Shown in pieces: positions 8,659 to 16,348 of a stretch of DNA of 64,000 bases. The DNA is from Actinoplanes aureus. GTDB taxonomy: Bacteria; Actinomycetota; Actinomycetes; Mycobacteriales; Micromonosporaceae. The stretch covers positions 446,755 to 510,754 of the forward strand of contig NZ_JADQTO010000004.1 in assembly GCF_015704865.1 (NCBI RefSeq), in the 5' to 3' direction. The notes under the pieces were generated by a model. The model searched no databases. It was not told the DNA's origin and worked only from the letters and a program-made list of their open reading frames with translations. The first letter of the stretch is position 1, and each line of letters opens with the position of its first letter. The translations under genes and the position numbers were made by a program.

Positions 8659-9506
8659 GCGTTCTGACATCTCGTGCGCCGCAGGACACGCGCGGCAGCT
8701 GGAAGACCTATTTCAGCCTCGGCGCCGTGCTCCTGCTCTCCGCCTTCCCGCTGTACTGGATGTTCGTCATCGCCACCAGTACCGACGAGGCGCTCGGCAA
8801 GTACCCGCCCGTGCTGATCCCGGGCGACCAGTTCATGGTCAACCTGCGGGAGGTCTTCACCCTGCAGAACGTGTACTTCGCCGCCTCGCTGATCAACAGC
8901 GTCATCGTCGCCGCGGTGGTCACCGCCTCGACGCTGTTCTTCTGCTCGCTGGCCGGGTTCGCCTTCGCGAAGCTGCGGTTCAAGGGCCGCAACCCGCTGA
9001 TGTTCGTGGTGATCCTGACCCTGACCGTGCCGAACCAGCTCGGCGTGGTCGCGCTCTACATCCTGATGGGCAAGCTGCAGTGGAACGGGACCCTGCTGGC
9101 GGTCATCGCTCCCGGCCTGGTCAGCGCGTTCGGCGTCTTCTACATGCGGCAGTTCATCGACCACGCCGTCCCGGGCGAGCTGGTGGAGGCGTCCCGGATC
9201 GACGGCGCGTCGACGATGCGTATCTACTGGAGCATCGTGTTGCCGGCCATCCGGCCCGCCCTGGCGGTCCTCGGCCTGCTGACCTTCGTCGCCACCTGGA
9301 ACGAGTTCCAGTGGCCGCTGATCACCCTCGGCGGCACCGAGTACCCGACCTCGATGGTCGCCCTCTCCGACCTGGCGAGCGGCAACTTCGTCATCTTCCG
9401 CCGGGTGCTCGCGGGCGCTTTCGTGGCCACGGTGCCGCTGCTCCTGCTGCTGCTCATCGGCGGCCGGCAGATCGTGCGCGGCATCATGGAAGGCGCGGTC
9501 AAATAA
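8655..9506 (+). CDS. Sugar ABC transporter permease (MalG type)
   Basis: This 283-residue second permease has six predicted helices. The first is LGAVLLLSAFPLYWMFVIAT near residue 18, and the EAA loop is VEASRIDGASTMRIYWSIVLP near residues 176-196, as in MalG-like subunits. The ATG overlaps the stop of the preceding permease (ATGA). It ends the operon and is followed within 20 bp by a strong hairpin. Substrate specificity cannot be inferred from the permease sequence. Confidence 0.93.
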   Translation: MSVLTSRAPQDTRGSWKTYFSLGAVLLLSAFPLYWMFVIATSTDEALGKYPPVLIPGDQFMVNLREVFTLQNVYFAASLINSVIVAAVVTASTLFFCSLAGFAFAKLRFKGRNPLMFVVILTLTVPNQLGVVALYILMGKLQWNGTLLAVIAPGLVSAFGVFYMRQFIDHAVPGELVEASRIDGASTMRIYWSIVLPAIRPALAVLGLLTFVATWNEFQWPLITLGGTEYPTSMVALSDLASGNFVIFRRVLAGAFVATVPLLLLLLIGGRQIVRGIMEGAVK

Positions 9507-9523
9507 GGCGAACCCCATAAAAA

Positions 9524-9550
9524 CCGCCGGGCCCGCTGCGGGCCCGGCGG
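9524..9550 (+). terminator. Intrinsic terminator of the sugar ABC operon
   Basis: A perfect 12-bp GC-rich stem (CCGCCGGGCCCG / CGGGCCCGGCGG) with a 3-base loop begins 18 bp after the permease stop. It is preceded by an A-run and followed by TGGGTCTCTCTTC. Confidence 0.85.
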
Positions 9551-9693
9551 TGGGTCTCTCTTCAACCTTTGGACGTACGCCCACGACTCCCGCCGAAATC
9601 CCGGCCGTCCCCCGCCTTCGGCGGCTACCGCCGGACCGTCCGGGGCGAACTTTCAGCGATTACTCAGCCCGCACCAACGCGACCTCAGCCGGA

Positions 9694-9724
9694 CGACCGG
9701 TCACCCGACGAAGGTGACCGGTCG
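9694..9724. promoter_or_regulatory. Perfect inverted repeat upstream of the secreted-protein gene
   Basis: A 12-bp arm (CGACCGGTCACC) and its perfect complement are separated by 7 bases, ending 53 bp before the ATG at 9778. There is no U-tract and no plus-strand gene to terminate. It could be a regulator-binding site or a 5'-UTR hairpin. The rest of 9551-9777 shows no gene. Confidence 0.45.
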
Positions 9725-9777
9725 AGTCGTGTGCCGCTCTGTCCGGACAACGACTCCCGGAACGACTGAGGAGTCCG

Positions 9778-11910
9778 ATGAAGAAGACGCTGAACCGCTG
9801 GTCGATCACCGCGGGGGTGATCGTCGCGGTGGTCGCGCCGCTGGCCGGCACGGCCGCCGCCGTCGTGGTGAATCCACCGGTAGGCCGAAGTGGCACCCTG
9901 ACGCAGGTGGGCCCGATCGCCGAGCACGGTTTCCCGGCCTGGTACCGGGACAGCAACGGGGTCCGGCTCGAGGCGTGCACGACGCTCGACGATCCGCTCT
10001 GCTCGACCCTGCCGGACGAGGTGCCGAACCCGGACGAGCCGGTGTCGTACCCCGGCAACTTCCCCGGTGAGTTCTTCTATCAGCTCGCCGGGGCCGAGCT
10101 GACGCTCGCCGACGGGACCGAAGCGTCGATCGGCATGGACCTGGAGGGCGCCTGGGCCGCCGAGGAGGTGCGCGAGGGCGACCAGATGGTGTTCGGCCGG
10201 ATCCGGATCCGGTTCGACGCGACGACCGGTGAGGCGTTCCGGGTCACCCACCCGTACGGCATCGACGAGGTGGTCGCCGACGACCGGGGCCGGATCCGGA
10301 TGACCGAGGACATCGGCACCACGCCGGGCGCGTTCGGGCAGGCGTTCACCAGCCGGGTCGGCCCGTTCCTGAAGTGGGACCCGGCAGTCGGGCCGCAGGC
10401 TCCGGCGGGCTACACCGGTGACCCGGGCGTCGACCACAAGGTGGTCGGCAGCCCCTACGACACCAACTTCGTCCGGATCGAGCAGATCGACCCGGCGACC
10501 AAGGCCGTCATCGGTCAGGTCGGGTACACCGACCTGTTCAGCGTCCAGGGTCGGTACGCCGTCAACGCCGGCGTCGACGTCGACCAGGCCACGTACACCA
10601 CCGGCGCGAACGGCAACGGCGTGATCGAGGTGTACGCCAGCAGCGAACCGGACGAGGTCATCGAGGTGACCGGCGACTCCGCGCTGGGCTTCAGCACCAC
10701 ACCGCTGCGGGGCAGCGGCGGCCGCTACTACGGCCGGTTCCCGGTCACCGGGCCGCTGCCCGCGGGCACCACGATCGAGGTGGTGAACGCCGGGGACGTG
10801 CCGGTCGCCAAGAAGACCCGCAAGCTGGTCGACGTCGTCCGGATCACCGCGGCCGAATACGACGCGGACGCCCGTACCCTCGCTGTCAAGGCCGTCTCCA
10901 GCGACGGTGACAGCACTCCGCCGACCCTGACCGTCACCGGCTTCGGCCCGTTGACCGGCAGCCCGTTCACCGGGGTCGTCGCGCCGCCCGCCGCGGTAAC
11001 GGTCACCTCCTCGGGCGGTGGCTCGGTGACCGCCCCGATCACCGGTGGCGGAGCCGTCTTCGGCCCGGTCGCCCCGGTCGCCGCCGTGGTCGCGGACGCC
11101 GCCTCGGTGGCCGGCCAGCGGGTCCGGCTCGACGGCAGCGGTTCGGCCGGCGTGATCACCTCGTACGCCTGGGCTCAGACCTCGGGCCCGGCGGTCGCAC
11201 TCGAGGACGCCGCCACCAGGGTTGCCACCTTCACCCCGCAGCAGCCGGGCGAGTACCGGTTCCAGCTGGTCGTGGCCGGTCCTGGTGGAACCAGCACGCC
11301 GGCCGAGGTGACCGTGACGGTGACCGGGGCCGCACCGGCGACGGCGAACGCCGGCCCGGACCAGACCGTGGTCCGGGGACGGTCGGTCACCCTGGACGGC
11401 TCGAAGTCGACCGGCGCCGAGTCGTACCAGTGGAGCCGTGTCTCCGGCCCGGCGGTCACGCTGACCGGCGCGACCACCGCGAAGCCGTCCTTCGTCTATC
11501 CGGCGCTGGCCCTGCCGGCCGCGCCCGGGCCGAACGCCGCGTACATCTACAACAACGACCCGGTCGTCCTGGAGCTGACCGTCCGTAACGCGGCCGGCGT
11601 CAGCACCGCCCGGGTGACCGTCCGCCCGCAGGCCGAGACCCTGTCCGGCCTGGCGGTCCGCTACCGCACCGGCAACAACGAGTGGCGGATCTCCGGCACC
11701 AGCAGCGTGCTCGCCGGGCAGCGGGTCACCGCGGTGGTGGGCAGCACGCTGAGCGGCGGCCGGGTGGTCGGCACGCCGGTCACGGTGGACGCGGCCGGCG
11801 CGTTCAGCCTCCGGGTCACCGGTCCGAACCCGGGTACGGTCCGGACCATCAGCCTGGTCACCTCGATCGGCGGGCAGTCGCTCGCCGTCCCGGTCAACGT
11901 GACGAACTGA
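9778..11910 (+). CDS. Secreted protein with PKD/Ig-like domains, function unknown
   Basis: This 710-residue exported protein has a signal peptide over about residues 1-29 (hydrophobic ITAGVIVAVVAPLAGTAAA). The N-terminal half (about 30-250) contains GRSGTLTQVGPIAEHGFPAWY and a Cys pair in CTTLDDPLC. It is a conserved-looking domain that I cannot name. The C-terminal half holds two PKD/REJ-like beta-sandwiches (about 435-515 and 520-620), recognisable from SYAWAQTSGPAV ... FTPQQPGEYRFQLVV and SYQWSRVSGPAVTL. A final beta-rich domain ends the protein. The ribosome site is GAGGAGTCCG. It lies in the same direction as the oxidase and peroxidase genes further on, and convergent with the SARP gene. 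A wall-associated or substrate-binding role is likely. Confidence 0.75.
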   Translation: MKKTLNRWSITAGVIVAVVAPLAGTAAAVVVNPPVGRSGTLTQVGPIAEHGFPAWYRDSNGVRLEACTTLDDPLCSTLPDEVPNPDEPVSYPGNFPGEFFYQLAGAELTLADGTEASIGMDLEGAWAAEEVREGDQMVFGRIRIRFDATTGEAFRVTHPYGIDEVVADDRGRIRMTEDIGTTPGAFGQAFTSRVGPFLKWDPAVGPQAPAGYTGDPGVDHKVVGSPYDTNFVRIEQIDPATKAVIGQVGYTDLFSVQGRYAVNAGVDVDQATYTTGANGNGVIEVYASSEPDEVIEVTGDSALGFSTTPLRGSGGRYYGRFPVTGPLPAGTTIEVVNAGDVPVAKKTRKLVDVVRITAAEYDADARTLAVKAVSSDGDSTPPTLTVTGFGPLTGSPFTGVVAPPAAVTVTSSGGGSVTAPITGGGAVFGPVAPVAAVVADAASVAGQRVRLDGSGSAGVITSYAWAQTSGPAVALEDAATRVATFTPQQPGEYRFQLVVAGPGGTSTPAEVTVTVTGAAPATANAGPDQTVVRGRSVTLDGSKSTGAESYQWSRVSGPAVTLTGATTAKPSFVYPALALPAAPGPNAAYIYNNDPVVLELTVRNAAGVSTARVTVRPQAETLSGLAVRYRTGNNEWRISGTSSVLAGQRVTAVVGSTLSGGRVVGTPVTVDAAGAFSLRVTGPNPGTVRTISLVTSIGGQSLAVPVNVTN

Positions 11911-11925
11911 TCCAGCGCTGAAGTC

Positions 11926-11960
11926 TGGCGGCGGTCTCCTTCCTCAGGAGGCCGCCGCCA
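11926..11960. terminator. Bidirectional terminator between convergent genes
   Basis: A 15-bp stem (one T-G pair) with a 5-base TCCTC loop lies just after the secreted-protein stop. It overlaps the stop and last codons of the convergent SARP gene, so it can serve both transcripts. Confidence 0.75.
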
Positions 11961-13671
11961 ACTGTTTGCGCAGGTAGAGAGCGGACGCGGTGGAGACCTG
12001 TCCGGCCACCGCGGCGCGGATCAGCGAACTGCGGTGCCCGGCCCGGCCGTCCCCGGTCTCGGTGAGCAGGTGCGCGTGCACCAGCCGGTCGACGCAGCTC
12101 AGCAGCTCCGGCAGGGAATAGCCGGTGAGCGTGCTCAGCTCGGCCGGGCCCAGTTCGCCGAGGATGGCGCAGAGCCGCAGGATCTCCCAGGCCGGCTCCG
12201 GCATCCACCGGGTCCGCTGCCGGGCGATCTGCATGGCGACCGCGTGGGTCACCTCGGCGGGCCGCCGGGCGACCGCGACCAGCGCCGGGATGCCCCCGGT
12301 CCGTTCCAGCACGGTGTTGTCGCCGAGCACGGTCAGGTCCTGCTCGTGCAGGGGTTCCAGCCGCAGCACCACCGGCGTGCCGAGCCCGGAGAGCGGCCGG
12401 TCGGCGATCTGGGACGGATAGCAGTAGGTGAGCACGATGCGCAGGGACGGGCAGTGCCGGCTGAGCCAGGACAGCTCGGCGACGCTCGCCGCGTCGAGGT
12501 CGGCCGCGTCGTCGACGGCCACGAAGGCCGGCTCCGGACCGGCGAAGGCGGAGGCGACCAGCTCCAGCTCCGAGCGGCGCAACGGCTGTTCCGGACCGGC
12601 CGCGTCGATCACGGCGAGCACCTCGGGGGACACGTCCAGCTGGGCGAGCGCGGTGCCCAGCCAGGCGTGCCGCAGCACACCGACCGACGAGGCACCGTGC
12701 CCGATGCCGACCCGTCCCGGCTGGTGCCGCTCCAGTTCGGCGAGGAACGCCGACTTGCCGGAGCCGGCCGGGCCGACGATGTGCACCACCGGCGGGGGGT
12801 CCGGCTCGATCAGCACCCGCAGCTCGGTGAGCCGGCCGAGGAACCGTTCCCGTGGCGGCTCTGGACGGACCACGGTGAGCCGGGGAACGACCGGCGCGGG
12901 TGGTGGGCCGGGTTCGGCGGCCGGGCCCCGGCTGGCGAGCACGCTGCGCTGCAACCGGACCAGCTCGGCCGACGGCGCCACGCCGAGTTCCTCGTCCAGC
13001 AGCTGCCGGCAGCGCTCGAAGATGCGCAGCGCGTCGTCCTGCCGGTCCAGGGCGATCGCCGCGATCATCGCGGCCCGGTAGCCGGACTCCAGGAACGGGT
13101 TGAGCTCCATCACCTCGTGCGCCAGGCGCAACGACCGGGCGGCGTCCTGCGACAGCACGGCGGCGGCGTGCTTCAGCAGCGCGTTCACCGCCGCGGCCTG
13201 GACCTCCGTGCGCACCGGCTCGGCCCACTCGGCGTACGGGTCCTCGGGGAAGGGCAGTTGCCGGGCCAGGGCCAGGATGCTCTCCTGGGCGGCCAGCTGC
13301 TCCGGGCAGTCCGGCCCGTACGCGTCCAGCTCCCGTACCAGCCGGCGCAGCCGGGCCAGATCGAGGTCGGCCCGGCTGGTGTCGAAGAGATACCCGCCGC
13401 TGCGGGTGACGATGAACCAGGTGGCCGCCGAGCCCTGCGGCTGGAGCCGGCGCCGGATCACCGAGACGTAGTGCTCGAGCGCGGCGACGTGGTTGCCGGG
13501 CAGGTCGGTGCCCCAGACCGAGTCGGCGAGGGAGTCCTTCGACTGGATCCGGTCGTGTCTCGCGGCGAGCACGGCGAGCACCTGCCGGGCTCGCCGCGGC
13601 AGTTCGCCGGCCGGTAGCGGGTTGCCGTCCGCGTCGGTCACGGTGAGCTGCCCCAGCACGCTGACGCGCAT
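11944..13671 (-). CDS. SARP/AfsR-type regulator with NTPase domain
   Basis: This 575-residue regulator carries an OmpR-like winged-helix DNA-binding domain at about residues 1-90 (VSVLGQLTVTDADG ... LPRRARQVLAVLAARHD ... LEHYVSVIRRRL). A bacterial transcriptional activation domain follows at about 95-245, then an ATPase/NB-ARC-like region from about 270 with Walker A GPAGSGKSAFL and Walker B-like AFVAVDDAADLD. It has a strong GAGGAGGCGAG ribosome site. SARP proteins usually activate secondary metabolism or exoprotein genes. This one lies between secreted-protein genes, divergent from the multicopper oxidase gene, so control of that neighbourhood is plausible but not shown. It lacks the C-terminal TPR region of full AfsR proteins. 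Confidence 0.88.
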   Translation of the reverse strand: MRVSVLGQLTVTDADGNPLPAGELPRRARQVLAVLAARHDRIQSKDSLADSVWGTDLPGNHVAALEHYVSVIRRRLQPQGSAATWFIVTRSGGYLFDTSRADLDLARLRRLVRELDAYGPDCPEQLAAQESILALARQLPFPEDPYAEWAEPVRTEVQAAAVNALLKHAAAVLSQDAARSLRLAHEVMELNPFLESGYRAAMIAAIALDRQDDALRIFERCRQLLDEELGVAPSAELVRLQRSVLASRGPAAEPGPPPAPVVPRLTVVRPEPPRERFLGRLTELRVLIEPDPPPVVHIVGPAGSGKSAFLAELERHQPGRVGIGHGASSVGVLRHAWLGTALAQLDVSPEVLAVIDAAGPEQPLRRSELELVASAFAGPEPAFVAVDDAADLDAASVAELSWLSRHCPSLRIVLTYCYPSQIADRPLSGLGTPVVLRLEPLHEQDLTVLGDNTVLERTGGIPALVAVARRPAEVTHAVAMQIARQRTRWMPEPAWEILRLCAILGELGPAELSTLTGYSLPELLSCVDRLVHAHLLTETGDGRAGHRSSLIRAAVAGQVSTASALYLRKQLAAAS

Positions 13672-13815
13672 CTCGCCTCCTCGTCGATCTTCCTGGTCCC
13701 GGATCGGCGGCCGAGGTGGGGGACTTGAGGCGTTTCTTCAGCTTTTACTACGCCGGTCCTCAGGGCGGATCCATAACTTCGGCACCGGCCTGACGTACGG
13801 AAACTAGGGAGTTCG

Positions 13816-15486
13816 ATGTCACGCGGGAGTCTGAACCGGCGCGACCTGCTCAAGGGGGCGCTGGCACTCGGCGGAGGCGGCCTGATCGTGGGGGCCGGCG
13901 GCGGTGCCGTCGTCGCCAAGTCGAGCAAGCTTTCCTCGAAGAACACACCGACGCCGTACACCAGCATGTTCCGCCGTCCGCCGGTGCTGCTGCCGGTCGC
14001 CGAGGGCGTCGACGAGCAGGGGCCGTACCAGAAGTACCGGCTCACCCAGAAGGCCGGGAAGGCCAGCATCCTGCCCGGTCTGAGCACCGCGATGGCGGGC
14101 TACAACGGGATCTTCCCGGGGCCCACCATCCGGGTGCCGCGCGGGACCCGCAGCGAGGTGCGGATCGCCAACGCGCTCACCGTGAACCGGCTCAACGGCC
14201 GGCCCTTCTCGACCGTGACGCACCTGCACGGCTCGGCGTCGCTGCCGCAGTACGACGGGTACGCGAACGACCACACCACGCCCGGGCACTGCAAGACGTA
14301 CCGGTACCCGAACTGGCAGCAGGCCCGCACGCTCTGGTATCACGACCACAACCACCGGACCACGGCGGAGAACGCGTACGTCGGCCTGGCCGGGATGTAC
14401 CACCTGGTCGACGAGTACGAGCAGGCGCAGCTGCCGCAGGGTGAGTTCGACGTGCCGATCGTGGTCAACGACATGGCCTTCAAGTCGGACGGGTCGGTCG
14501 ACTTCGACGACGACTCGCACGAGGGCTTCATGGGCGACGTGATCCTGGTGAACGGGGTGCCGTGGCCGAAGATGCGGGTCAAGCCGCGGGTCTACCGGTT
14601 CCGGATCCTGGTCTCGTCGGTCTCCCGTTCGTTCCGGTGGCAGCTGAGCACCGGTGACCCGTTCCACGTCGTGGCGACCGACGGCGGCCTGACGCCGAAG
14701 GTGGCCGCCGTGACCACGCTCCGGCACAGCTCCGGCGAGCGGTACGAGGTGCTGATCGACTTCCGGAAGTACCGGACCGGTCAGAAGATCGAGCTGCGGA
14801 ACCTGAGCAACAAGAACAACGAGGACTTCCGGAACACCGACAAGGTGATGCAGTTCGAGGTGGTCGCCGACTCGGGTGCGCCGGACCCGTACCAGATCCC
14901 GTCGACGCTGGACGCCGGTCCGGTGCCGTGGGCCAACCGCGGCGCCCTCGACGTCATGAAGCTCAAGCCGGAGATGGCCACGGCCCGCCGGACCGTACGC
15001 GTGGAGCGCAAGCACGGCCTCTGGACCGTCAACGGGGAGACCTGGGACGACGTCGAGCGCAGCGGCTTCCGCCGGGTGCTGAGCAACCCGAAGCCGTACG
15101 ACGTGGAGATCTGGGACCTGGTGAACGAGTCGGGTGGCTGGTTCCACCCGGTGCACATCCACCTGGTCGACGGCATGCTGCTGTCCCGGAACAACACCTC
15201 CGGCAGGAAGCCGTACGCCTGGGAGAACGGCCCGAAGGACGTCTTCTACCTGGGCGAGAACGAGACCGCCTCGGTGATCATGCAGTTCACCACGGGTGAC
15301 GGCAACGACGGTGGCCGGTACATGCTGCACTGCCACAACCTGGTGCACGAGGACAACGACATGATGATCCAGTTCGCGGTCGGCGACCTGGACGGCAACG
15401 ACCCGATCGAGGCGGACCCGGCATACGCGGACCACGAGCCGGAGCAGCCGGTCGGGTACGCCCCGAGCCGTCCGCTGGGCACCTGA
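13816..15486 (+). CDS. Tat-exported multicopper oxidase
   Basis: This 556-residue laccase/bilirubin-oxidase/CotA-like enzyme has an N-terminal twin-arginine signal (LNRRDLLKGALALGGGGLIV), implying folded export with copper. All four copper-binding blocks are present: HLHG near residue 135, HDHNH near 176, HPVHIH near 450 and HCHNLVHEDNDMM near 504. These include the cysteine, histidines and axial methionine of the type 1 site. The family couples one-electron oxidation of phenols, bilirubin-like pigments or metals to reduction of O2 to water; the substrate is unknown. The ribosome site is AGGGAG. The gene is divergent from the SARP gene and overlaps the next gene by one base. Confidence 0.93.
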   Translation: MSRGSLNRRDLLKGALALGGGGLIVGAGGGAVVAKSSKLSSKNTPTPYTSMFRRPPVLLPVAEGVDEQGPYQKYRLTQKAGKASILPGLSTAMAGYNGIFPGPTIRVPRGTRSEVRIANALTVNRLNGRPFSTVTHLHGSASLPQYDGYANDHTTPGHCKTYRYPNWQQARTLWYHDHNHRTTAENAYVGLAGMYHLVDEYEQAQLPQGEFDVPIVVNDMAFKSDGSVDFDDDSHEGFMGDVILVNGVPWPKMRVKPRVYRFRILVSSVSRSFRWQLSTGDPFHVVATDGGLTPKVAAVTTLRHSSGERYEVLIDFRKYRTGQKIELRNLSNKNNEDFRNTDKVMQFEVVADSGAPDPYQIPSTLDAGPVPWANRGALDVMKLKPEMATARRTVRVERKHGLWTVNGETWDDVERSGFRRVLSNPKPYDVEIWDLVNESGGWFHPVHIHLVDGMLLSRNNTSGRKPYAWENGPKDVFYLGENETASVIMQFTTGDGNDGGRYMLHCHNLVHEDNDMMIQFAVGDLDGNDPIEADPAYADHEPEQPVGYAPSRPLGT

Positions 15487-16241
15487 TGCGTATCCATCGC
15501 CCGACCCTGCTGTCCCTGGTCCTGCTCCTGCTGATCACCGGGGTGGTGGTCCGGCTCGGGGACCGGCTGGCCGAGCCGGACGCCGTACCGGTCGCCGCGA
15601 CCGTCACCGACGACGCCGGCGACGAACTGGCCACCACCACGTACGACGGCCCGATGATCCGCCGGCGCGCGGCGATCGCGATCCACCCGGTGGCCGGCGC
15701 CGACCGCGCGGCGATCGCCCGGGAACTGCGTGCCGTGGCCGCCCGGGAGGAGGTCGGCGAGCTGACCGACTCGACGTTCGCGGTGTTCAGCGCCGAGATG
15801 CTGGAGTACCTGGTGCCGGAGTTGACGCTGGTGATGCCGGAGGGCGTCTCGGTGCACCGGGCCGAGGCGTTCATGCGCGACTTCCGGCCGGCGAGCGTCG
15901 GCTTCTACCTGGTCGAGACGGTGCTGGTGCACGACCTGACCTTCGCGGTGCTGCCGGTGGCCGGGGTCGCCCCGGCCACGGTCCGGGACCGGATCGACGC
16001 CGAGGGCGTGCTCGCCGACTCGCTCAACCGGTACGAGACCACGGTGCAGCCCGCCGGGGTGACCGTGCGGTACTTCGGCGCGGTGCTCAGCGATGGCCAG
16101 ATCGCCAGGGTGCGGGCGTCGATCGGCCGGGCCGCCGGGGTTCCGGCCGAGCGTGTGCTGGTGGAGGCGAGCCGGCCGGGGGCGGGCGTGGACCTTTCGC
16201 ACGGCGTACCCAATCTGGTTGAGCCCCCGCACGGGCACTGA
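15486..16241 (+). CDS. Membrane-anchored protein of unknown function
   Basis: This 251-residue protein begins with one hydrophobic helix (residues 8-24, LLSLVLLLLITGVVV), then an outside domain. I recognise no family. Visible features include a repeated alpha/beta layout (AIARELRAVAAREEVGELTD and later ARVRASIGRAAGVPAERVLV, about 180 residues apart), a VLVHDLTFAVLP strand and a His/Pro-rich end (EPPHGH). The start ATG shares its A with the stop of the multicopper oxidase gene (TGATG), so it is almost certainly co-translated with it and may serve it, for example as an anchor, copper-handling partner or assembly factor. That role is inference from position only. Confidence 0.7.
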   Translation: MRIHRPTLLSLVLLLLITGVVVRLGDRLAEPDAVPVAATVTDDAGDELATTTYDGPMIRRRAAIAIHPVAGADRAAIARELRAVAAREEVGELTDSTFAVFSAEMLEYLVPELTLVMPEGVSVHRAEAFMRDFRPASVGFYLVETVLVHDLTFAVLPVAGVAPATVRDRIDAEGVLADSLNRYETTVQPAGVTVRYFGAVLSDGQIARVRASIGRAAGVPAERVLVEASRPGAGVDLSHGVPNLVEPPHGH

Positions 16242-16257
16242 CCGCAAGCTGACCACC

Positions 16258-16285
16258 AGGCCCGGCCGATTCTTCGGCCGGGCCT
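16258..16285 (+). terminator. Intrinsic terminator after the oxidase operon
   Basis: A perfect 12-bp stem (AGGCCCGGCCGA / TCGGCCGGGCCT) with a 4-base TTCT loop begins 16 bp after the stop at 16241 and is followed by TCAGCGTTCG. Confidence 0.8.
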
Positions 16286-16348
16286 TCAGCGTTCGCACAG
16301 CCAGGCCTTCAGGAAGCGTTCAGCCGGACCAAACCCCACCTTCCCAAC

